A stretch of DNA of 64,000 nt from Parastagonospora avenae f. sp. tritici 18332-5 (lineage: Eukaryota; Ascomycota; Dothideomycetes; Pleosporales; Phaeosphaeriaceae), in assembly GCA_022559985.1 (NCBI GenBank), contig JAFJTR010000030.1, positions 1-64,000 on the forward strand. Direction: 5' to 3'. The position numbers and the translations under genes are program-made. Position 1 is the stretch's first letter; each line of letters begins with the position of its first letter. The notes beneath the pieces were generated by a model. That model did no database searches, had not been told where the DNA came from, and saw only the letters and a program-made list of their open reading frames with translations. Below are positions 55,893 through 64,000 of the stretch, one piece after another.

Positions 55893-57240
55893 ATGCCGCC
55901 TTACGACAGTGAATCTTCCGACGAGGGCGAAGAGTATACTGAAACGAATGTCTTGTTAGGCTACGCGACAGAAGATGCGACTGGAGACGCCGTGTCGCAT
56001 CTTGGAGGCGCACCTGTACAGCTTTCACACCCCACTTCTACGTCTAGAACTAATAGTGGCGTTGTAGTCATGGCTCGACGACAAGACAGCCCCCTCTGGT
56101 GTAACGGCCAAGTGTAAAGTATGCAACGGCCTGTTAAGCCTGCTCCTCCAACTCGACGGCGACCTGCCACAGCATTTCCCTGGACACCAACGCCGACTGT
56201 ATATCTGGACTTGCCGAAGGAAGACTTGTAGGCGGAAGGAAGGTAGCATACGAGGAATAAGAGGCGTGCGCATCGCTAAAGGTGCAAGTTCTAAGGCACA
56301 ATCGAAGACGGAAAAGCCCAAGGTCGAACAAGAAGAAAAGTTACAGCCTAAGATTGGCGAATCGCTATTCGGAGTGAAGAACGGAGCAGGTACGGCCTCA
56401 CCTGCTAACCCCTTCTCGAACCCTTTCTCCTCGAACATAGCCAGCAATGCTCCTGCGAATCCGTTCTCGTCTGCAGGGACAAACCCCAGTCCCCTTGTCG
56501 CACCTCCGCCTGCCGTCAAAGTCACCTCCGAAGAGAACACCGATGAAGCGTCCTCGACACTCCCGGAGACGTTCGCTTCCAAGGCTCGGCTATCATCGCC
56601 ACCCGCAGACCAGCCCGTCCACACACACGAGCCATGGCCAGCAGAGTCTGCATTCGTGGACGCATTTCCTCGCTACCACCTAGACGCCGAGTATGAAACC
56701 CTCGATGTGCCGTCAGTACCGCAGATACCAGATAGCGCGCGCATGGATGTAGATGCTGAAGGCAGCGGGGGCGGTGGTGGTAAAGAGGACAAGGAGGTCT
56801 TCGAGAGCTCCATCGACAAGACATTCCAGAAGTTTGCAGATCGTCTCGGGCAGAATCCCGAGCAGGTGTTGCGATATGAGTTTAAAGGCAAGCCGCTGCT
56901 CTACAGCGACGCCGACGCTGTTGGAAAATTTCTTGCGTCCCACTCTGAGAACGCAGCTTCGTCCAACACCAAGGTCACAACCGCGGGCTCGAAAAGTGGG
57001 TCAGGGTTGCCTCGCTGTCAGAACTGTGGCGCGGACAGAGTGTTCGAAGTTCAATTAACACCTCATGCCATCACGGAGCTTGAGGCAGAAGATATGAGTG
57101 TTGATGGGATGGAATGGGGAACCATCATCCTGGGTGTTTGCAGCAAAGACTGTAAACCAAGGGACATCGAGGAGGGGGAGGTGGGCTACATCGAGGAGTG
57201 GGTCGGTGTACAATGGGAGGAGATGAACTCGAAGCGATAA
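55893..57240 (+). CDS. TSR4: Tsr4/PDCD2-family 40S assembly chaperone
   Basis: Exons 55893-56015 and 56068-57240 (52 bp intron) give 431 residues. Opens MPPYDSESSDEGEEYTETNV. The intron is spliced so that GGAP joins SWLDD, the conserved start of the PDCD2 N-terminal half, followed by zinc cysteines in KCKVCNGLL, then RLYIWTCRRKTCRR. A long Ala/Pro/Ser-rich insertion separates this from the C-terminal PDCD2 half: VLRYEFKGKPLLYSDAD, LPRCQNCGADRVFEVQL, GVCSKDC and YIEEWVGVQWEEMNS. Tsr4 escorts ribosomal protein uS5 (Rps2) and is needed for 40S maturation. The family has both zinc clusters; both are intact here. Confidence 0.9.
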
Positions 57241-57634
57241 AACAAGAACCAAGTCCATGGATATCTGATCGGATCGCAGGATCGAGACCATCACCGTCGC
57301 TCATGTGTGATGTATGTTGCTCTCGGCTAATCATCATCCTCCTTTCAGTCCTGTCAACATCCTTCTTCCTGATAGCACTGCTGGTGTTTTCAACCTTGAA
57401 AATAATGGCTTCATACTACGTTTTCAGTCATTCAAATTTTCCTATGTGTTTTTCTTCATGTGACTGGATGTGCGAGCTGCCAGCAACCCTCGGACATGTG
57501 AGGAAATGGATTACACTGTCCCGTCCCTGAGAAGCATCGGACACGCTAGCTGAAGGCACGTGCTTTGCGCTAGTTGGGCCTCACCTGCGACACAACCACC
57601 GCGCAACTTTCTAAACTCATACTGCGCATTCATC
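57241..57634. other. Intergenic
   Basis: Spacer before the PalB start; CT-rich end consistent with a short leader. Nothing recognisable. Confidence 0.55.
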
Positions 57635-60600
57635 ATGGTGGACACGGCGAAGCAGCTCCAAGCTTGCAAAGCCGCAGCTCAGGTATGTGGACTCCACAAT
57701 TGCATCACTTAACACATCTAGTCTGAATATTATTGCGAAGCGCTGCTAACGCATGTTGCAGCAGTATCGCTCGCAGCTGCAGTCTGCCACAAACAAAGAT
57801 GATGCTCTCACTTCAGCTATCAATTCGGCAGAAAGCCTCATGAAGGCAATGAAGCTGACGTCAGACCCCACTGAGAAGAAGCTTCTGAAAACACAGTGCA
57901 GCGACATCATGAACACTGCGGGTCGCATCAAAAGCGACACAAACTGGACTCCTGCAATCGAGTCTCAGAGATCAGGGTCAGGAAAATTGGATATTGGCCA
58001 ATGGGCAGAAGGAGTTGTTTCTGCCCAATCCATCTCAGGCGGATTAGAAGACACCTCTTCACTACCAACGACTGCGCCCGTCGACAGTGTCAGCATCCCT
58101 TCAGGTAAAGCAAAATTTTCTATCTTGTCAGTCAGCGGTGGAGGAAATGATGGAACAGGTGGTGGAACAGGTTCAGGTTACTCGGAAGGGAGCCGCAGAT
58201 GGGGCCCTCAACATTGCTCACTGATCCTCTAGATGAACAATTTCCGTCCCTGACAGACTTCGAATCAAACGCGCATACTGATATTGAACAAAAAGAAAAA
58301 ACGAAAGTGACACCTACTCTAGAGTCATCGCCACTGCGAAACCCTTCAGTAAATGACCTAGGTTCAAGAGCGCAGCTCAAAGCCCCGGCTTCGGTGTCAT
58401 CGTTTACGCGCATACATCGCCTTGCAGAGCCCAATTCGACTAGAAAGCGATCTACGAGAGAAGACATCATTCTTTTCAAAGCCTCAATGGTTAACGGATT
58501 CAAATGCCCGCCATGGGACAAAAGTCCATTGTCCAGCGAGTTTCTGGCGCAGGAAGACGCGGAATTCTTTGTGTGAGTTGACTCCCATATTTCCTCACCT
58601 CAATTTTAACAAGCGCAGCGATGTCCATGACTTGAGCCTTTCCTCGTATCAGCATCAGTTCTTCCAAGGCTGGGTCCGTGCCAAAGATGCGATACCTCCG
58701 CCTGCTACATCTCAGGGCAACAGGAGTGGGATGGGGCCATTGATGTCCAGCTCACGGACAATCGATCTTGTTCAAGATGCCGCATCCGATTGCTCAGTAG
58801 TGACAAGTCTGTGCGCTGCTATCGCTCGAGCTGAACGTGGCCATGACCAGGTTAGAGTTGCCAAGAAGCAAGGAGGACTCCACCCAGACTAATGTTCTCA
58901 GATGCTCACAAATAAGCTTTATCCTTTCGATAAGCAGCTTGGTAGGCCAGTGACGTCAAGCAATGGGAAGTACATTGTGCGGCTGAACTTCAATGGCTGT
59001 TGGAGGAAGGTGGTGATAGATGATCGCTTGCCCGTGTCCAGCACGCATCGCCTGCTACATGTCATCGACCGACGCAATCCTGCATTACTATGGCCTGCGC
59101 TACTTGAGAAGGCATATCTCAAGGTCCGCGGTGGCTACGACTTCCCCGGCAGTAACTCTTGCAGTGATCTATGGACTTTGACGGGATGGATACCGGAGCA
59201 GGTTTTCCTGCAGGAGTAAGTTTACCGTTTACAACCAGTACCAGTAACCTAATATACCATCCAGGACGGATACAGTCCCTGGGCAGCTTTGGAGTCGCAT
59301 ATACAACGCGTTCTTATACGGAGACGTTCTTATTACCGCGGGAACTGGAAGGATGTCGAGCAGACAGGAGCGAGAGCTTGGCCTAGAAGGGCAGCACAGC
59401 TATGTCGTACTCGACATGAAGGATACCGACCACGATCACCTTCTACTTGTCAAAAACCCATGGGTGGAAGGCAGAGGCTGGAGAGGTCCCCGCCCGTCAG
59501 CCATCACATTCCTCGATTCGTCCACTTCTAGTGGTGGCTCCGGGAGCAGCCTCGAGGCCTATCACCGAGATAGTGTCCCGACCCAAGATCGACCCCATCC
59601 TACCACTTTCTGGATCGGACTTCAGCAAGTCATACAGCACTTCGAGAGCTTGTATCTGAATTGGAACCCAGGTCTGTTCAAGCATCGCCAGGACATCCAT
59701 TTTGAGTGGAACATTGAGTCGCAGCAATCGCCGGGCGGTTGCATAATCAAGCATCCCCAGTTTGCATTCTCTGCAAAGACCGCCGATACTGTCTGGTTCC
59801 TGCTGAGTCGACATTTTCGTGACGTACCAGCAGAGACCAAGGATGAATCCGACGCTTTCAATGACGGAAGCGTCAGACCGGACTCCCAAGTCGACTCATC
59901 CGGTGAGCATCCGAAAGGGTACACGAGCATCTACGTCTGCAACGGCCAAGGCGAACGCATATATATCAAAGAGACGTACCTGGAGTCTAGTGATTATGTT
60001 ACAACACCTCAGTGCCTCCTTCGCTGGGATGCGGAAGCCAAGTCCACCTACACCGTGGTGGTCGACCAAGATGAACTGCCACCGTCACTCTACACGTTCT
60101 CTCTGTCTGCGTTCTCCAACTCACAGATCTCTCTTGAGCCAGCAGTGCGACATTATCCTATAGAGAAGGCTGAAGAGGGAGCCTGGACAAGACAGTCTGC
60201 CGGAGGAAGTACAAGCTCGCCGCGTTATTTCGAAAACCCACAGTACTCACTCGAAGTTCGTGAGCGAGGCTCGCTGGCAATACTTCTCACAAGCGACCAC
60301 GAGCATCCACTACACGTCAAGCTTGCACTTGGTCATGGCAAGCGGATATACCGACTGCAGAGTCGAGATGTGCTCGCAGATTCAGGAAACCATCGCGTTG
60401 GATGTGTGTTTGCGGAGATCAAGGACCTTCAGCCAGGGCTATACACGATCATCTGTTCGCTGTTTGAAGCTGGACAGACAGGTGGGTATACCTTGAAAGT
60501 GGACAGCACCACCGATGTGGCTCTCAAGCAGATACCACGCGACGGTGCAGGGCTGTTGTCGATGAAGCTCGCGCCTGCATGCTTCGGCTCTCAGATTCAT

Positions 60601-60978
60601 AAGATCGCTGCGCCTTTGCATCCTTATCGTCTTGCCTCGTACACAATAGTCACGAGGTTTTTGAGAGCGACGAGCCCGCGGTCGAATGACTTGGGCATGT
60701 TGGCCCGGAGCCCGCTGCGCTTCAGTGTCGAGCTTGGTCGAGGCCCTGAGCGCAAGTTCGTCATCGCGAGTGAAAAAGGAGAGTACTCAGATGCAGCGAT
60801 AGTCCGGTCCGAGAGTGTGAACATTGATCCAGCCATGGGTCGACAAGGAGATCTGTTCTTGGTTCTCGACCGGCTGTCTCGACCTGGTGGTCCCGTGGAG
60901 GAATGGTATGACGTGGAGGTCTTCACAGACGCACCACAAGCATGCGCGATTGGGGTTTGGCGAGAGTGGGATGATTGA
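57635..60978 (+). CDS. palB: PalB/Rim13 calpain-like protease of pH signalling
   Basis: Six exons: 57635-57682, 57762-58104, 58233-58572, 58619-58850, 58902-59215 and 59265-60978, total 996 residues (PalB in A. nidulans is about 842). Residues 1-85 form an MIT-type three-helix domain, then a disordered stretch. The calpain core has the catalytic Cys in DCSVVTSLCAAI near 303, WRKVVIDDRLPV, WPALLEKAYLKVRGGYDFPG, then the His in EGQHSYVVLD near 471 and the Asn in VKNPWVEGRGW near 490. C2-like calpain domains occupy the rest, ending IGVWREWDD. PalB cleaves PacC/Rim101 at ESCRT-loaded endosomes in response to alkaline pH. All three catalytic residues are present. Confidence 0.95.
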
Positions 60979-61668
60979 ACTTGGATAGGCTGCTGATATG
61001 GCGTTGAGAATGAGATGGCGTTGGAGAGATCTGATACCCAAGGTCATCTGTTGCGGCGCATGGCAAGCACGGTGGCGCTGTTTGGGGAATGTTTGACGGC
61101 CTGTTGCATGACCAGATAGCACCGCAGGACTAGTAATATGCACCTATGACCTATGCAGCGAAAGGGAGCAATGAGAATACCATGTGCAAATGTGTAGATG
61201 GACACATGACGCTACATGGGCAAAGTCCCAGTGGTAGGGATGGTGGTGGGCGGTGAAGTTCAAGCCAATCAAGCCGCCACGAGTGATGTTGCTGCATGCT
61301 CCGGCCGCGACCAGCATGTTGAGCTTCTGGAGACGATAACGGCGCGCGCTAAGTAGCAAAAACCCCAGTTGAAAGAAAAGAGGCGTTTCGACACGCCTTT
61401 TGCTCAACGGTGCTGGGCTTTCCTTGTCGTCTCAACTTCCTTGTGGCTTGTAGGCTTGTACCCCGCGATAAGAAGCTATCGGCAACGACGTCAGAGCTTT
61501 CCCCATCTCTCCAAACTCAAGCGCGCCAAGCTGAGACGGTTCGAAGCGCACTGCCACACTTCACTACGACATCACTGCTAGTCCTGGCAGTCTGACTACT
61601 GACGAGAGACTAACATCGTCTTCTCCTTCATCTTCTCCCTCTTGCAAGAGTAGCGCAGGCCAACGACC
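60979..61668. other. Intergenic
   Basis: Tandem arrangement: 3' end of PalB then promoter of the OSBP gene. The last 100 bp have CTTCTCCTTCATCTTCTCCC, a pyrimidine-rich stretch typical of leaders. Confidence 0.55.
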
Positions 61669-63451
61669 ATGGCGGATCTGTCCGCAGAGAACGCCCGCCC
61701 AGGCTCGAATGCAGCTTCGGTGCTCAACTCCAAAGATACGTCACGGGCCGCCACACCGTCGAACGCGCCCGCCGAGAAGGCTCCCGAGGATGGCTCCAAG
61801 TTCAAGACCCTCCTGGGCATCTTGAGGAAGTAAGCTGCTCTGTGCTGCCCGTCCCCGGTGTGCGGCTGCCTCGAACTGGAAACAAGAAGCTAACGCGCCC
61901 GTGATGCAGGTTCATAGGCGTCTCCGACCTCGCAGCCGTTCGCTTCTCCCTCCCCGCACAACTCCTGGAACCAAGACCAAACTTGGGTATGTTTGCCACT
62001 GGCGGTGTCTGCAGTCTGCAGTCGATACAAGGATATCAAGCTCGGGGAGACATGGTCTGACGGATAGCAGAGTACTGGCACTATCTGGACAGGCCAGACA
62101 CGTTCATCAGGTCAGTAGAGCTGGGCAAGGCGTGGAAATTGCGAGCCCAGAGGCTGACTGGCGTAGCATTGGAGACTCGGACGAGGACCTGGGGCGCATG
62201 CTGGGCTGCTTGCGCTTCTGGTTCACCAAGGACCTGGTAGGCTGCCCCAAGCATGCAAGGGACCACGGCGCTGACCCGCTGCCAGAAATACGTCAAGGGT
62301 AAGCCCTGCAAGCCATACAACTCGACGCTGGGCGAGTTCTTCAGGGTACGTGCTACGTCACAACCTCGGCCCATGGTGACTGACTCCTGCAGTGTAACTG
62401 GAAGATCGAAGACAGCCACCCTACGCTCAAGACGCCAACCTCGGCACCCTCGAGCAGTGCAAACAGCGTCGTTGGCGATAGCAAGCCTGTCACCGTCTCG
62501 TACCTCACCGAACAAACCTCCCACCACCCTCCTGTCTCCGCTTTCTACGTCGACTGCCCGGAGAAAGGCATCAGCGCAAGAGGCTATGACCAGCTCAGCG
62601 CCAAGTTCACCGGCACGAGCGTGCGCGTCGTCGCTGGAGCACACAATCTGGGCATCTTCATCACCCTGAAGAACAGGGATAACGAGGAGTACCAGCTGAC
62701 CCACCCAGCAGCGTATTTGGGTGGTCTGCTGCGAGGTGTGTATTAACCAGCACAGGGGTGCCGTCTGCTGACAAAGAACAGGCTCTCTCAGTGTCTCCGT
62801 TGCCGACTCCTGCTACGTCACCTGCCCCAAGACAGGCCTGAAGGTCATTCTCGAATACCTCGAGGAGGGCTGGCTCGGGCGGACACAGAACAAGGTCCAA
62901 GGCGTCATCTTTAAATACGACCCGAAGAACGATAACATTGTGAAGATCAAGGATGTGCCGGAGAAAGAAGTCCTTGCGCGTATAGAAGGCAACTGGCAAG
63001 ACAAGGTGTACTACACGCTCGGCAGCAAGCCGTTCGCGAAGGTGGCCGTGCGTATCCCGAAACACTGAATCAGCTGGCCCACACTAACATGGAGCAGGAG
63101 AAGAACCTGATCATCGACCTCAATCCCCTGGATCCGGTCCCCAAGGTTGTCCCACCACTTGAGGAACAACTGCCCAATGAATCGCTCAAGTTCTGGGATG
63201 CCGTTACGCAGGCCATAGTAGGCCGACAGTATTCGCTTGCCACCAACCTCAAGACTGAGATCGAAGAGAAGCAAAGACAGAAGGCTGCTGAAAGAAAGAC
63301 TTCCAACACGGAGTGGAAACCAAGATTCTTCACAGGTGCCGTGACACCAGTAGGTCGTCCAGATCTTACAGCCGATGGTGAAGCAGCACTCAAGGGTCTA
63401 CATTCTGAGCAATACCAACTCGAGCCGAACAAGGAATATGGGGCATTTTAA
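61669..63451 (+). CDS. Oxysterol-binding protein (Osh4/Kes1-like)
   Basis: Eight exons: 61669-61829, 61910-61986, 62071-62110, 62167-62236, 62286-62345, 62393-62735, 62782-63047 and 63098-63451, total 456 residues. The last two junctions are chosen by frame and could shift by six bases. There is an ORD lid (KFIGVSDLAAVRF), the KPCKPYNSTLGEFF segment, the family signature EQTSHHPPVSAFYV near residue 190-205, GAHNLGIFITLKNR, LEYLEEGWLGRTQ and a late LIIDLNPLDPVPKVVPPLEE. There are no ankyrin, PH or FFAT modules, so it is a short Kes1-type protein that exchanges sterol for PI4P between membranes. The first exon is Ala/Ser-rich. Confidence 0.93.
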
Positions 63452-64000
63452 GCATATTATTGATGGACCTTTCGACACTCGACAATTGGCCTGGACCTTC
63501 GTTGGGACATCCAGTACATTATTGCGGAGACGAGGTCCGCGACACCTTCATTTAGCATCTGCTGCATGTTTGTTGGGTAAAGGGGCATGGCCGTTATGGC
63601 GTCTGTTGCTTTAATTTTACTGGGGACGCGCACTACATATATCGTCTTGTCTGCATATGCGTCTTTCGACCAAATAGATCTCACGCTTGAGCTAGCCTAC
63701 GGGCAGCCTGTCATTAATGTTTGAAGATTTGAACTACTCTCAAGAGCCAAAGCGACACTAGATCCAAAGCATTACCGAGCACAACATCCAATGCAAAAAT
63801 ATTTGGGTTGGAGAGAAGTTGGTGCTGGAAAGCTCACGAACATGTTGCCAAGCTTGGCCTGTTCGAGAACAAGTTGCAGGAATTTTGAAGAACGTTCACA
63901 CTATCACATGGTTACCTCCAGTCCAACTAGAATCGTTTTCATTTCGCTTATGATGGCTATTTCTCCGTCCTCTCCTCAACTTGTCACACCTTCATCTGCT
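63452..64000. other. Intergenic at window end
   Basis: 3' side of the OSBP gene. No gene supported up to the window edge. Confidence 0.5.

Noticed and set aside
1..64000. tRNA, rRNA, CRISPR or biosynthetic gene cluster
   Set aside because: No tRNA-like box A/box B pairs or cloverleaf sequence stood out, no repeat-spacer array, and no PKS/NRPS/terpene core enzyme is present.

Overview
This is a 64 kb piece of chromosome from a filamentous ascomycete. The evidence is split genes with short introns (mostly 45-60 bp, GT...AG, often with a CTRAC branch site) on both strands, fungal-specific proteins (NoxB, the PalB calpain, a long unspecific-peroxygenase-like enzyme, the class V chitinase) and RIP-type C-to-T decay confined to the transposons. 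A dothideomycete (Pleosporales-like) source is my inference from gene style, not proven by the sequence.

Layout: (1) 1-6096 is a transposon island: a LINE ORF1 and a gypsy-type gag, both on the minus strand and full of CAR-to-TAR stops, then a complete but dead pogo/Fot1 DNA transposon (3980-6094) with 40 bp terminal inverted repeats and a TA duplication. (2) 6135-7405 is a frameshifted membrane-protein pseudogene whose 5' end is missing next to the pogo element. (3) 7582-10867 holds two convergent secreted-enzyme genes, a Vgb-lyase-like beta-propeller and a peroxygenase-like heme-thiolate enzyme. (4) 11877-23851 has GH47 mannosidase, the divergent CCT6/NOP56 pair, a secreted CBM-like protein and a VOC/Ser-rich protein. 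(5) 25279-37705 has Emg1/Nep1, a tiny membrane protein, an SDR, NoxB, a metallo-beta-lactamase-fold hydrolase, a peroxisomal carrier and an unknown Ser-rich protein. (6) 38502-51555 has Hrd1, a secreted GH32 enzyme, a PhyH-type dioxygenase, protein disulfide isomerase, an unknown protein and a J-domain protein. (7) 52208-63451 has a GH18 chitinase, Tsr4/PDCD2, PalB/Rim13 calpain and an oxysterol-binding protein.

How the genes relate: most are independent housekeeping or secretory genes, not an operon or biosynthetic cluster. Some themes recur. GH47 mannosidase, PDI and Hrd1 all act in ER glycoprotein folding and ERAD. NOP56, Emg1 and Tsr4 all act in 40S/snoRNP ribosome assembly. Peroxygenase, GH32, chitinase, the Vgb-like protein and the CBM-like protein are secreted. 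I joined exons so that every reported gene keeps one frame from start to stop; exon coordinates are in each entry.

I did not find a clear new multi-gene system. The least explained items are a pair of 219 bp inverted-repeat elements 35 kb apart, two retroelements that have lost the same zinc-knuckle histidine, the GH32 gene whose catalytic Asn-Asp motif is split exactly by an intron, and a PDI with a long LEA-like alanine-rich tail.
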